A DNA stretch of 64,000 nucleotides from Balanoglossus misakiensis (lineage: Eukaryota; Hemichordata): contig CM082582.2 of the NCBI GenBank assembly GCA_040954595.2, forward strand, positions 6,386,001 to 6,450,000, read 5' to 3'. Of this stretch, positions 15,001 through 28,500 are shown piece by piece. The position numbers were made by a program, and so were the translations under genes. The stretch's first letter is position 1. Every line of letters starts with the position of its first letter. A model generated the notes under the pieces. The model made no database searches and was not told the origin of the DNA. It saw nothing but the letters and a program-made list of their open reading frames with translations.

Positions 15001-17699
15001 TGGATTGTGTCTATAAATAAGTAGCTGTGTGGGAATAGCATCCGATCATGTGATCAACAACTGAGCATGTTCCAGTCAGCCAAATACTGATAGCACCATA
15101 TCTGTTGTAATGCATGTACAATGTATATACACACATGTATGATACATGATACGTAGTACTACCCAACAGCTGTGACTATACCAGATCACCAATGTCACGG
15201 TGTAACAAAAGAGAGGATTTATAAATCACAGTCTATCCCTACACGGTGATTATAAATAAAGGGACTGTGGCCGAATCAAGCTAAAATTCAATGGCTGCCA
15301 ATTGCCGGTTAATCTGTGTCAATGAAGCGGCCATCTTGGCCGACATCGCAACACTGTTACTCTCATAGCCAATTTGTGGGTGTTAGTGTTGCCAACTTGC
15401 AACATTGTCTCCATTTCCTGCCAGCATGCCACACACATGCTCCATCAATGGGCAGTGGAACGGATCTGCCAATTTGCATATCAATGCAGCAATGGTAATT
15501 CATTACATAATTTTTAATGATCACAGTCAGTCTGAGTCTCACTAATGGAGGAACTATCATGAATGGCTTGATATCATTGTTATGCTGATTTTTTTTCCAA
15601 TATATGTAATTCTTTCGCTGATTTCTATAAACTGAATGCAATTCTGAAAGCCAATTCGCACTGATTTTAAATCATCCTCAATATTTCTAGAAAATTTATC
15701 CAAATCCAAAATGACAAAATAATGCATTTAAAATCAATAAAATTCAATAAATTACAAAAATAATCTGATTCGTCATTCTTTTGTTTCATTGAGTCTTTTG
15801 TGATTGAAAAAATCAATTCATGGGTCTGTCTGATAATAAAGGCCCCACAACAAAGAAACATTGATTATTACAGAAAACCCTGTTCTACCAAAGCACCATT
15901 TGAATTTGATATTTTTAAATGACAAATGATTGCAAAATAATACCATCGCTGACTAATATTTCTTCACTGGCATCATCAAGCTAATGAAACAGCAGTCAGT
16001 GTGTGTACAGTACAGGGGATTTTAAAATAAAAGCAAAGGGTTTATGGTTTAATAGTTGACACAGGGCAAACATATCACATAGGTGTTTTTCACAGTTCAG
16101 TAGATTGTTACTTTCCTTTTGTCTGTCACTGTGTACACTTTCCATTGGAGTGTGTATATACGTGTATACATGTGTCATTTGTTCTAGTTTTCACTGTTTT
16201 ATATAATTATACATATACATATATCTATAATATATATATATGATATATATATATATAGTTTTTCATATATATTGAAATAAATTAAATGACAAAAAGTCTG
16301 ATACTGATATGTGCTATAAATTATATCATCAAGCTATAGTGTTATATGTGTTGTATCCAACAATGTATATATTTAAAGCAAGACAAGTCCTTAAAAAGGG
16401 ATAAGGCCTCACTGCCGAGTCTTAGACATTTACGCCCTGCCAAAAGTTATTGGCTGACTGAATGTAGAAAGAACGTGCTGTGACTCAGAATGGAAAAAAA
16501 GTGACTAACATGACAGAATTAATTTGAATTCAAACCGGTTGGATATATTTAGAACAAAATCTTGCTTGAATTTCAATGTATGCAGTATCAAATTGGCGGT
16601 TAGTTTTCGTTCATATAATGGATCTACTATTCCTGATAAGGGAAGCATTCTTTACGTCTGTGAATTTGAGTTGGTCGCTTGCTGGCAACTGAACACTTGC
16701 GTTTATTACTCAGAAAATCATGGGAGCGAAGCTGTATGATTGCCACATTTCTGTAACTACCAGTCAGTGATACGTGAATACTAGGGTCTGACAAGTTCCA
16801 GCTAGAAAGAGTCGTCTTTAATCTGCAGACTTTCCGCGGACAATGTGTGAAACGCGAGACGTAAGGATTGTGAATGCCCGCTGGACAGAAGGCCGTCTCC
16901 GTCGATCGCTTTCCATGTACTGGCTGTGACCTTGTCTGTTAACGGACGTATACTTATCATGGGTCGAGGGGATTAATTTCGCAATGTGAGAAAGAACGGA
17001 AAAATGGTCGCAAACATATATAGCTGTATTAATACACGAAAGAAACAACGCGGATTGTGACCTTAGCTGCTGACCAATCAGCGCCCAAACAACACTGAAA
17101 TGAACAAGGCTATCCGTCCTTGATCATGTTGATGGAGAGATTTCAAAGTCTTGTTCTGTTCATGTCACGCCTGTGCACGTTCACAAAATCCACACATTAC
17201 AATATATAAGTGTTGTTCATTGCGATAAATTGAAAACCACCATTCGATTCGATTTTTTAACGCAACGACAGAGAAATTAAAGCGCGTGTTCAACTGCTAC
17301 TTAAAGTTCACACGCACATACGTGATACAAGAACCGTAGCAACGAAACTATGCCTACGGGACGAACAACACCATAAGGGAGGCAGAGGTCAAATTTCGAA
17401 TTGCAGGCCTGTTTACCAAGAAATCGCGAGATCGAGTGTTAATTTTGCGGTGGTAAATCTCACATCTGTGGATTTAGACAGTTATTTTTAATAAGCGTGT
17501 TTGCTCCGTAGAAGATCAATGGAACGGATTGTTTTAAAATATAAGTGGATATATCCTTACCTGCACTGGGATCGGCGTACACTAGGTAACCGACGGAAGA
17601 TATACAAACAGTACACGTCAACGTTAAAAACACAGTCACAAAATATTTATTCATCGTCCATTCCTTCGTCTTCCTACAGCGGATACACCCCATCTTCAT
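1..17699 (-). CDS. Probable type II single-pass membrane protein (partial, 4 exons seen)
   Basis: Exons in minus-strand order: 17699-17561, 4596-4381, 3902-3870 and 43-1 (continues off the left edge). All junctions are phase 1 with GT-AG signals. Exon 1 starts MKMGCIRC and carries one hydrophobic segment (about residues 19-41, with FVTVFLTLTCTV and ISSVGYLVY), i.e. a short basic cytosolic tail and a signal anchor, as in Golgi enzymes. Exon 2 follows a strong pyrimidine tract and encodes an acidic/Pro-rich stretch (PDDENIEYYLPPVELHP, then CPETRLPGI). Exon 3 is only 33 nt (PMGAWPWTRAS). The last, partial exon reads GPLEVNLSEIAVKD. Exon 2 has two in-phase donors 21 nt apart (ending at 4381 or 4360). 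No family was recognised; a glycosyltransferase-like stem region is a guess. The first intron would be about 13 kb. Exons 1 and 2 are the more convincing; exons 3 and 4 are tentative. Confidence 0.45.
84..275 (+). repeat. Dispersed repeat, copy 1 (GTCTAAAC / TTTAGACAGG family)
   Basis: The segment contains repeated variants of 'ccggtttagacaggtt' and ends in 'ttttactgtat'. A diverged second copy at about 1195-1272 shares 'acaggtatccagatta', 'tttagacaggcttcactgta' and the same order of words. Spread of this kind suggests a non-autonomous dispersed element; its ends are not resolved. Confidence 0.4.
1195..1272 (+). repeat. Dispersed repeat, copy 2 (diverged)
   Basis: It matches the right half of the repeat at 84-275: a 'caggt.tccagatta' word, then 'tttagacagg.tt' and 'cactgta'. 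It is shorter and more diverged. Confidence 0.35.
4670..4832. repeat. (CATT)n microsatellite
   Basis: About 160 bp of CATT repeats with interspersed CACT variants and one CAGT interruption. It lies about 75 bp from the exon at 4381-4596, on the intron side. Confidence 0.95.
10951..11205. repeat. Local duplication of a ~48-bp segment
   Basis: Positions 10951-10998 and 11158-11205 share 'cagtca.acgtgacta', a 'ctgac' word and 'agaaagattaatttc' in the same order, with small indels. The two copies are about 207 bp apart. Confidence 0.7.
11534..11625 (+). repeat. Short dispersed element, copy A
   Basis: The copy carries 'cagtttcctcttcagaagtc', then 'ccatagaaaacaatgggttt', and ends 'ggtggtgaaagggtcaaag'. 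It aligns with copies at 12815-12942 and 29283-29376. The ends of the family (AACCCTT-like at left, AAGGGTT-like at right) are roughly inverted, as in a MITE. Confidence 0.7.
12815..12942 (+). repeat. Short dispersed element, copy B with poly-C insertion
   Basis: Same family as 11534-11625: an aggtccaacctcaccacagt-like core, 'ggtttggaccaaaccatggt' and a closing 'ggtgaaaagggataaag'. A 15-C run at 12832-12846 interrupts the left part. Confidence 0.65.
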
Positions 17700-18477
17700 T
17701 CCGACTTCCACACTTTCGCCGTTCACATTTTAAGAACAAGGAGTCCGTTTTTCCGTCATCTTTATCTTGAACAGTCGTTGTGGACACTGCGCATGTCGAG
17801 CTCACCACATAATGCTGATTATTTGTTATTTATGGATTAAAGCCATCCATGCCGCGCCCTCCGCAGTCTGGGTCCAAATGTGCTCAGCAAGCTCAGTATG
17901 ACACGGATAATGTTACACACACTCTGAAAACAAAGCTTTTCTTCTTAACAAACCGCCCGGTTTTCAAGCGTCTTGCAGTTTTCAGACGGCAAGCATACGC
18001 GGTGACTGTCTCTAAGAATATCTCTCTCTGGCTACACGGATGTGCCTTTAATCATATACCGGCGAGCTATATAACTACGACACCACCCACCAATATCAGC
18101 TTCGCGATCTGAAAATTCCTGAGGGCGCTATATGGTGTGATCCTGTGTCCGCTGTTCTGGTGATGAGGAGCACGATGATATCATCCGCACTACAATAAAG
18201 TTTGAATCTATTTGGGCTTGATCTATACCCAGTGGACATTCCCCATTTTGTTCTGGTACAATTGCAAGGCAATCGAACATAAAGACATGCAGCCACTCAC
18301 TGACTTGTACTGAAACGACTTTCTCAAGCTGATTATTTTTTTATTTCGGTTTAGGGCCAGTTTCCTGAATATCATACCGATCACTGAACTACCGATGTTT
18401 GTACCAAAACCACCAATGTCACAGTCTAGAATTGTTGTCACTCAACCCGCTCACAAAACAGTTCGCGATTTCGTTCG

Positions 18478-18540
18478 TCCATCCATGGCATCCATCCATC
18501 CATCCGTCCGTCCGTCCATCCATCCATCCATCCATCCATT
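18478..18540. repeat. (CCAT)n/(CCGT)n microsatellite
   Basis: About 60 bp of CCAT tetranucleotides with a central CCGT variant block. Confidence 0.9.
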
Positions 18541-19129
18541 TTGTGGTCTATATGATCATGTACATTCTTTTTACTGTATAAGCAACCGATTCTCATCAAA
18601 CACTGGGCTAAGAAACAGCGAGATACCTTGCTGCATGTTTTACCGTATACATTTTGCTGTTTGTGCCTGTCTCCGTTCTTTCGATCTCTCTCCAATCTGC
18701 ATGAAGATGAGGGATAACACCTTCACCAGGCGCAGTGAATTTCGCCTGTTAAATAGTGACTAAAGTTTCTTGGTATATTCCTCGGAAGGAAAATGGACAG
18801 GGGTTTATCAACACAGCAATTCGGAAGTATATACAGTTCTCGCGCTGTAATGTACCAGTAGTGCTTTAACAATAATTTTCATGAAATAGACCATGGACGC
18901 AAACCCATGCTGACACTTATGTTAAAAAACAGCATGATATGAGTATGATGCCTATGTACAAAAATTCTAACAGAAACGAAAGAAATCTTTCTAACTTCAA
19001 GTTGCCATCAGCAAAATAAACAAAATAGATAAAAATAGGAACTTCACCATCACTTTAGCCAAAATAAATCAACCGGTTTCAACTATCACTGAGTTTTAAT
19101 AGTTTGAAACATTTCAATGTTCCCTTTTG

Positions 19130-19131
<2 letters not shown>

Positions 19132-19194
<63 letters not shown>
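19132..19194. repeat. (GA)n microsatellite
   Basis: About 31 GA dinucleotides in an uninterrupted run, roughly 330 bp upstream of the NHE8 start codon. Confidence 0.97.
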
Positions 19195-19198
<4 letters not shown>

Positions 19199-19519
19199 TC
19201 GGGCCAATTGGCTTTATAACTACCACACCAACATCGTATGGAGTTGTCCTCCACCTACAGGATTGTACAGAAGTCGCCAGCAAGGTGTTATTTATTATTT
19301 ACGAAAGCACAACAATCAAGAAAGACATAAATTCCCACATTAAAAAAATATAATTAAACACGCATTGGCCTCGGACCTCCGACGTCAACAATAGCGCCCT
19401 CTAACAACAATCTTGCGAAACCAAAACAAAATGGCGATGAGATGTTGTGTTTGTGAAACGTGGACCTGTTAGCTCGTACATTTTCAGAGTTTAATTGATC
19501 TGTTCATAGCGTAGACGAA

Positions 19520-22500
19520 ATGGCTACCCAACGTTATTACTGCGTAGCAGTTTGCCTCATTTTACTCGTTTGTCCACTGCCTACCACGGGAGAAGGAGAT
19601 GAGGAGCAGCCCCAAAACATTCCAAGCCAAATGTCCAAGTAAGTGATGATGACCCTTTTATTTTTGAGAACTCTTCATTCGCTTCAATTTTTTTTCCTAT
19701 CGAGTAAATTGACGTTGTTGAAAGCCTCGTCGATAATGTGAGAAAATGGCGAGTGAAGTTTTATTTTTAGCATGTGTATCATAGCACTGGAGATATACTT
19801 TGACCTCTTGTGTAGGGAAACTGATTCCATACTACACTGTACGTCCACATTGATGATTTGCATGATGCAAATTCCACGACAATATTACAATAACATCGTA
19901 ATATTTAACAACAGACAATACTGCATTATTTAACACACACACATCCATGTTCCCATCTCCCTTACATTTTAATAGTTCGCAAAGAAAAGAAAAAAATGTC
20001 ACACAAACTTACCGTAGTGTGAAGTTCATGATAAATAGGTATATAAGCTCGAGGTTTTGTTTGTGATTGCGACACAAACAAAACACAAACAAAACCTCGA
20101 GCTACTGAACTGTAGCTAATATGCACTAGATGTGCAAGAGCGTTGGTCAGAATGAAATATTGTTCCATTTACTATTCTTGCTCTGGGGAATGGTGATACT
20201 ATAGTTGTATTAATAAATTTATTTATTTATTTATTTATTTAAAATCAAAATCCAAGCCCATATAGTGGTAATACCATGTATTACAGATAGGTTACACGGT
20301 ATTAAAATTAAAAAGTGAAAGATAATACAGTGTTTCATCTAGACAGGGGTATTTCAGTTCTGTCAGTAAATTTAAATGCCAACTTTACTTCCACTTGTGA
20401 AATTCAATTGTGAAAATACTTCCTAAAACAGAGAACCTCTTGAAAAAAGAGATTTATTTTTAGAAAGAGCAGAATCTATGTCATATGCAGTTGGCATCTG
20501 ACGCAACGCCTGTATGTGGTTAAAAGTAATCATGATTTCTGCTTTTTTAGTCTGTCTTTGTTATCATAGTGCTGGCAAATACAGTGTGGTGCTTATGTAT
20601 ATATACCATGCAATGCATGAAATGGTCTATTTTAGGATACCAAGTCATAGAGTCGAGCGATCAGCATGTCGGTTGAGTACACCAGCTGCTACGACAGACT
20701 TATCCGTATTTCCCCTCCATCTCTGAAACTCTGCGATCTTGTTTCACTGCACTCAGGTTATCCAGTGGCAACATGACGACGGAGGCGAGCAACACGACAA
20801 CCAAGGCTGCCGTGGTGACGGTGGAACCGGAGGACGAGATTCCGGGTGGGTCGCAAGAGGATGAAAAAGACAGCGGTTTGACGATATTTTTCATTCTGAT
20901 TGTGGTCGGTGAGTATCCTTTCCCTGCATGTACGTACAGCACAGAACACGTCAGTTTCCATGTTGTCTTGCATGAGAAATATAGCGTTAGGTACATACCA
21001 GTTTGAAACAAAGAGCCACCCTACATTCAAGTTTTACATCCATTTTGAATTTATTTGAAAATTGGTCATTGTTAAACAAGATGAAAAAATACCCTATATC
21101 TACTAGTGGGAGAATGTACAGAATACACAATTGTAATAAAAACATAACCAACTCAAATAAAATTGGACCATTTAGGAGACACCTGTATGTCTCTAGTCAG
21201 ATCAGTTCTTTTATCAATGTAGCTTTCAGTTTCACTCTGCAACTGAGCTCACGCAAACTGATATGCAGACATTGATTTTTATCGCTAAATATTTTTTAAA
21301 TCCTGACTGCAAAAGAGTAAATCAATAGATAATGAACATGTGTCTAATCCGTCACTATTTTCCACGTATCTTTTTCATCCCTTTCCAGCCATGTGTATTC
21401 TGCTGGTCCATCTCATCATCAAATCCAGGTTTCACTACCTGCCGGAGAGCGTGGCTGAGGTGGCCCTAGGTGCCTTCATCGGGTTCATTCTCATGATACT
21501 CAAAGTGGAGAATTTAGCCAATTGGCAGGTAAGTCGCAAAATATATATCAAAATATAATCCAGCATTGGGACAGACGTGCAACCATTAATGAAAAAAAAA
21601 TGCTGAGTCAGCATTATTCATTATTGGTTTTCTGTGGGAAAAGATTTTTGGATATTACTGTACCACAAAACTAAGCACCATACCCCTTCATTCAAGGACT
21701 GAATTTAATTTTTTTGACTGAGCTATGTGCAAAATTTCTTGAAAATGGCAATAGGAGAAATGGGTTGTCTGGTAGTTCCTTCTTATGTAATCCTATCGGA
21801 AGAGTTGGAAACTTAGTTCTGATCTGTGCTGTGCTACATACATGTATGTATAATGTTGAATAAATTCTATGTACTTGCTCATTTGCAGAGAGAAGAAATG
21901 TTTAACCCTACTATGTTCTTCTTGGTTTTATTACCACCGATCATCTTTGAATCTGGATATTCACTGCATAAGGTAAAATCAAACACAGACGTACATATGT
22001 CTTTTTAACTTGTCTCCTAAAAACTTGCTGTCTGTTTTTAACGTTAGGAATGATTGTTATGGCACATCACACTGATTGTAGTGTTTAAATTTTAACAACA
22101 TTGTCATTCTCGGGACTTATGGTACATGTGTCCAGTCATTTGTTTTCAGATGCTATGATTGATATTTAAGTGGGGGAAAAAATTTAAATTTTTCTCATGG
22201 ACCGCATTTTGCCTGGTTGATACTTGTGGGTTCTCAAAAAAAATATTTGCTGGTTAACCATCATTGTCATAGTTAAAATTGACCAACCAGAGAATACATT
22301 GCATGTGTGGATAACACAGCTGTGAAGAACTTGAGACAAGTACACGAGTTGGAAAAAAATTCCCCAAATGAAATTCCCTTATTGGTCTTGCTCTCATACC
22401 GTTGACAACCAAAATGCTTCATTGCAGGGCAATTTTTTTCAAAACATTGGTTCCATCATGGTCTTTGCGATTGTCGGTACGTTCATATCCACAGTCATCG

Positions 22501-25500
22501 TGGGAGGTGGCATATATCTTCTTGGACTGGTAAGTTTTTAAAAAAGTGGTGGAAGCTGGCTGCATACATTGTACATCAGCCCTGCTGTTGGTTTCTATTT
22601 TTATTGTTGATGCCTGCAAATTCACTGGTGTAAACAAAACTATAAATAATAACAATAATGTTCATGTACGGCCCAATGACCTGTAATAGACTCAAGCCCA
22701 CACTGTACTCCATAATGAGCTTGACTTCGCCTTGCACAGTATGTCGTACAATGTGTGCTTTTCGTCCATTATGGGTCATTAATGCGTACATTATTGTTTA
22801 AATATTGCTTCAGAGACATCATTATGGTATACATACTGGTGATGGAAGTATGACATATGATGTTTGCCAAAACACCACCATGACCACTGTGTCCCGTAAT
22901 TTGAACCAAAGAATAATCGCATTTATTATAAAACGGTAGTTTTTCATTTCAAATAAAACAATATGACAAAGATGCAGAATATATAGGTGTGGCATCTGTT
23001 GACAGATCGCAGTACATATTAGTCCAGTCATAGGATTAGTGTAAGCTTGTTGTCAATATTTATCGGTTAGGAACAGAATTACAAAAACGTGTGTGGGAAT
23101 TAAATCTGACCTGGGTCTCCTCTGCCCATTCATGTGGCTCTGAATTCAATACACAGTCTGTTTTGGTTCTCTGCTTTCAGGTATCGAACACAGCTGCAGT
23201 TGCATTAGTTGCACAGTCTGCGACAGGTTATCCCTGTAAATGATAAAAGAACAGTTGACTTTGATTGATGCTCTGGGTGTCTCAAATTTTTGGCCGTCGC
23301 AGAAATGTGCTAAAAACGTCAATTTTCACGGGAATTATTTTTAGCCGTCTGGGTGTTCATTTCACACGTTTAAGAAATAAAATAATGGCGGTGGAACGGT
23401 AATTTTCATCAGGTAGCACATGTAGGGATGTTAGAACTTAGGAGATGTGTTTCCAGAACAAATAGAACAAATCAGGAGAAATTATACTTTGTTGTAATAC
23501 TACACAAAAAGATGATAGACCCGAAAATGTCAAGAATTTGTATGTGTGAATATAATGAATGCATTTTGACTTGTTTTTATTCGCATGTTCATTCCCGAGT
23601 ATGAGCTATGCTATAAATAATTACTATAGGGAAGCTGATTTTATATTTTTTAATTAAGTGTAAAACCAACAAAGTGAAATCTCACCTCAAAAATAATTTA
23701 TTTCAATCAAGAAAGTCTCCTCTGAGACTCGCCTTTTCAATTGAAGTACAGCCACTGTTTTGAGTGTCACTGATGTGCAGTGTACGATGGGAATTTTGCC
23801 ATTCCAAAGGTTGTGGGAAGGTCATACGAGTTGACAGACATAAAAACTCTAATTATAGACGTGACCTTATAGGTACTTCTGTTAATATATAGTACACCCG
23901 ACAAATGTTATATTTAAGCTATAACCCCCGTCGCAGGCGAAATAAATTCCCCATTTGTATTTTCATGAAAATCAACAAATTAAACTGAAGCTACCCATAC
24001 ATTGTAAGGCGTCCATAATATTTTCCTAAAAGTGATGAACAGTCTATCATGCGCTTGCTAAAAATTCGCACATTTTCACGATTTATTTTATTTAAATTTT
24101 TTTTAGAATTTCTCACACTTACGCAGTGCTCTAAAATAACAAGTTTCGGAAGCTGCTAGAATAGTCTTTATGTAATACTGTGCTTGGAGCTATGTCAATC
24201 AAAAACGCTGGTAAGAGCTCTTTAACATTTCCCGTCAAAACTAACCACCTAACATCGCCTTTCATCTGTTCTTTGCAGGCTGATGTGGTGTATCCGCTGA
24301 GCGTGGTAGAAAGCTTTGCGTTCGGTGCTCTCATCTCCGCGGTCGATCCGGTGGCCACCTTGGCCATCTTTTCCGCCTTGGACGTGGATCCGGTCTTACA
24401 CATGTTGGTGTTCGGGGAGAGCATATTGAATGATGCGGTGGCCATTGTCATGTCCAAGTGAGTGGTGTACCGAATTCTCACTGTTCCCCCTATACTCATC
24501 GAAACCGTCCAATGTTATAGATCCCACTCTGTTGGTCTTTTGAGAGAGTATTAAATTAGAATGGTGCATTTCATTTGCCCAAATATAGCATACATATACA
24601 ATGTAAGACTGTTTTCAGATTACAAAATATCTGCATGGCTGATGCTGTTGGCGTAATCTATCTGCCCTACTTTGGCAACAGCTGTCTACTTTTGTCCCAG
24701 GCTGCCTCCATTATTGTTTACTTCAAATCTGCATCACAATGTGGACTCATAAAACAATCAATTATGAACTTATACAGGAAATAAATTTCGATAATGACTG
24801 TACATGTTATGCATTCAACTGCCGTGAGTGACTGAAGAGTGCTACTTTCGGCGTTTAATATATGCCAGTAATTTGCATAATTTTGTGTCAACGTTATTTC
24901 AGTTGTCGTGCGCTTGGATTTCTTGGCAGATCATTTTTTTTCCCAGCCTCAAACTATCCACAAAATAACTCAAAATTACGAGGTGTGTAGGATTCAGACA
25001 TTAAAGATGGACGTGTATGGACTTGTACATCATATCATGTGCGCCGTCCCTACTTCTGTATTTTAGTAAATGCATGTTTTCACATCACTGACTTTTCCAC
25101 TTTTTGTTTCCAATTCCAGCACTGTCATGATGCTGGATTCTCCGGAAATGAGAAATGTGTCTCCCACGGTGGCGTTCTTCGAAGCCGTCGGTTACTTCTG
25201 TATAATGTTTTTCGCCTCGGCCGCCATTGGCATCATCTTTGGCCTCATCAGTGCAATCATATCCTTTCTGTAAACGTCCAAGAATTACTGTGTACGTCCT
25301 GTTGTGTTACGAAGATGTGAAACGATCTGACACTCCTGAAGTAGAATGTGGTCTGAGGTCGTAAATTATTAGTTCTCTGACTGCAGATGCAAGTTGAAAA
25401 AATACACATATTCCATATATATCCTTAACTGTGTTCACTTGTTGAAACATGTAGATCTTCGAAAGACCCCATCCTTGGAATTTGGTATCATACTTATTTT

Positions 25501-28500
25501 CTCTTATCTACCCTATGGTTTGGCAGAGGGTATTAAGTTATCGGGTAGGTCAATACAAGTGTGGTCAGTATTGGATTATTGTCTTCCCGGCGTTGGTCAG
25601 TTTCACGTTATATCTAGTGGTTTGACAGCAGGTTACAGCCCCATCTTTTTGTATTTTTTTGATACAGTGGTTTGAAATCAAATGCTGATACACTGGTACT
25701 GAAGAAAGTGTGACATTGGGAAAGTTTTGAAACTCTGGCAAAAAAAACTACAACTTCATTTAATAATCTGTGACTTGCAAGTGCAAGTCCTACATGGCTG
25801 CATGCTGTCAATGAATGGGTGTCTGAATTAGATTGACCTAGTCTGTTGCCGAGGATTGAAATTATAATATATCAAAGGTAATTGGGCAATATGATGAAAT
25901 TAACATGTGTATGTTGTTTTTTTATGGACAGGTATCATGGCAATATTATTCTGTGGTATTGTAATGTCGCATTATACCCATTACAATCTATCACCGGTCA
26001 CTCAGATCACTGTGCAGCAAACGTTTAGAACTGCAGCATTTATTGCAGGTAAGATTATCAGTGGTCATTTTCTAGATCTAGAATAAGACAGGATTTTTTG
26101 GTGACTGAGCTATATGGACCTTCTCATCCCTAGTCCTGTGAAAAGTAATACATGTACATAAATGTACATAGTGCGAAGAATATTTTTATGAAAGATTTGT
26201 ATACGCATTCAGACGCCTCATTTTCATTTAGAAAATAATTGAAGACTTGGCAGTAGCTTGCCTTTATTTGCCCCTCGTACAGATACATTGTACAATGTAC
26301 ATGTAATTTGGTAGCTAACAAATCATTTCCTTTCTTTGCAGAAACGTGTGTATTTGCATACCTTGGCCTTGCAATCTTTAGTTTCAAACACGAATTCAAA
26401 GCAGCCTTTATCATATGGAGTATAGTAAGTGTTGTACCATGCTTTATTTCTGCTTTTGATGTTTACCTCATGTAACAAGTTTCTGTTGTTTATCTAACCA
26501 GGATAGTGTGAATTATGACTTGTTATTTGCAGACTAGTCTAGAATCTAGACTTATGTGTTTTAATTTTTCGCTATACTCCACACACAGTCTAGCCTTGTC
26601 ATCTAATGTGTGAAATGTTGCTATTTGCATATCAAACAACTCTAACCATGGCAACTCTTCTTCTATTGCAGGTGTTGATATTAGTGGGAAGAGGTTTCAA
26701 TATACTTCCGCTAGTATGTGTTGTGAATAAATTTAGGGAACATAAAATCACTAAAAAAATGCAGTTTATCATGTGGTTTAGTGGTAAGTATAATGAACTG
26801 TCCTCTCACATTAGCACGAAGTGACCACTTACATGTATTTAAAGGTATATGGCCACCGATGCAAATTTAGGCACAGTCACCATGGCCAACTGATATCCAG
26901 CCAATCACAGATTTTCAGTGGGTGGCACATGCAAAAGAAGAGTGCCACCGTATATTCTTTACAATCGCAAATATGCCATTTCAGCCATATATGGGCGTAT
27001 GTAAATTAGAAATAGCAAGAATTGAAATGATTTACTGGAGTTCTTCGAAGAGCAAAGACAGTGTCTATTGAAACTCAGCGTCTAATAAACCCATTGAATA
27101 TATCTCCTTACAGGTTTACGAGGTGCGATTGCATTTGCCTTGAGTATGCACTTAGAGTTCTCCAACCCAGAAACGAGACGAGTGCTCGTCACCACCACTC
27201 TCATCATAGTCTTATTTACAATCCTAATAATCGGAGGTTCAACTCTGCCACTACTTAAAGTAAGTCCATGTTGGCGATGCTCACATACATAATCAGATAA
27301 AAGACAACCACCAGACTTTTATTGATTTAGGTCAAGGTTGCCAGGAACAGGGCCAATAGAGGAGATTGCCAGATCATGTTTACAAAGCAATGTGAACCGC
27401 GCCCTCATGAAACTCATAAAAAAAACATTTCTGCACTTGTTTAATATTCACTTCAAATATGTTAAACGTTTTTTTTTATTTGACACATAAGGTGTAGATA
27501 TATTTTTTAAACAAATGCATCATTTTTATTTTTATGGTGAATTGTGTGTAGTTAATCATCGGTCGTCACGTTTCCACGTTGTTTTCATTTGTAGTTATTA
27601 AAAGCTGAAACCAAGCCTACGCAATTGTCACTAAGCAAGACAGAGGAGATGGTAAGCATTGTGCTATATCACTTGAATGTCACGGTCATGGGTATTATAT
27701 GTATGTAAATGCCAAGAGTACTACATATATATATGTATGTAAATAACTTATGCTTCCAGAATTAGCATGTCTTGGTATATATTAAAGGTTACATACATGT
27801 ACATGTACATGATTTTGTGCTTTCTACATTTTTAATTGCGGGTTAAACTGTTTACCGGTATGTCCAGTTTACCACTACACACAGGCTTTATTTTGGGTCA
27901 AGTCCCCTCAGTATGTGTCTGTACAGCGAAATGTTTAAAAACTAAAATAGAAACAAAAACAGCAGAAGATTTGACAACTTGTCCATGTCTTCCACTTCAC
28001 AGGGTGCAGCAGTGGATGCAGAACATCTCTCGGAACTCACAGAAGAGGAATATGAATTTAATTTCGTGAAACCACATCTCAAAGGGTTCATACGAATCGA
28101 CACTAAGTATTTCATTCCTTTCTTTACCCGAAGATTTACAAACGAGGTGAGGAAATGTTCTCTGTCATCAGTAAAATAAAGGCTTAGCTGTTAATCTCAA
28201 AGAAGTAATTTTTCCGTGAAATTTTCTTTAGTTTGCTAGAATTAGAAATGAGACAAATACGTGATATATCTACTGTTCATGTTGTTTCATAAAATTATGG
28301 ATGATAAAACTATAACGTAGTTTTAAAAGTTCCCTATTAAAATAGGGACAACTGGAATTCGAACACCCTGGTAAAATGGCCATGAAGATTGTATCCTTGT
28401 GTGTGTACTCGTGTGTATAAAGTAAAAAGAAATTTCATATGCTTTTTTTGTCTTCTATAGGAGCTGAGAGATGGTCGAATACAGATGAAACATTTGACAA

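Larger units (their letters stand above)
4597..17560. other. Presumed ~13-kb first intron of the minus-strand gene
   Basis: No exon with family resemblance was found on either strand. The longest open frames (for example 8171-8554 on the minus strand, 127 codons) have no domain character. The stretch contains the CATT microsatellite at 4670-4832, two copies of a short dispersed element (11534-11625 and 12815-12942), a local ~48-bp duplication (10951-10998 and 11158-11205) and a TA-rich tract at 16199-16258. Confidence 0.4.
17700..19519. other. Divergent intergenic region between the minus-strand gene and NHE8
   Basis: No coding exon was recognised. The two flanking genes point away from each other, so both promoters are expected here, but no clear TATA box was seen. 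The region includes a CATC/CGTC (Pro-Ser-Ile-His-coding by chance) tract at 18478-18540 and a long GA microsatellite at 19132-19194. Confidence 0.5.

Noticed and set aside
23160-23230. Possible extra NHE8 exon after CTTTCAG at 23180
   Set aside because: Exons 5 and 6 already join in phase and match the family. The candidate has no NHE similarity.
25387-25438. GT-AG alternative for NHE8 intron 7 (acceptor at 25386)
   Set aside because: It would insert 17-18 extra residues (C-K-L-K-K-Y-T... to N-C-V-H) into a conserved membrane segment. The AT-AC solution gives exact family spacing and perfect U12 signals.
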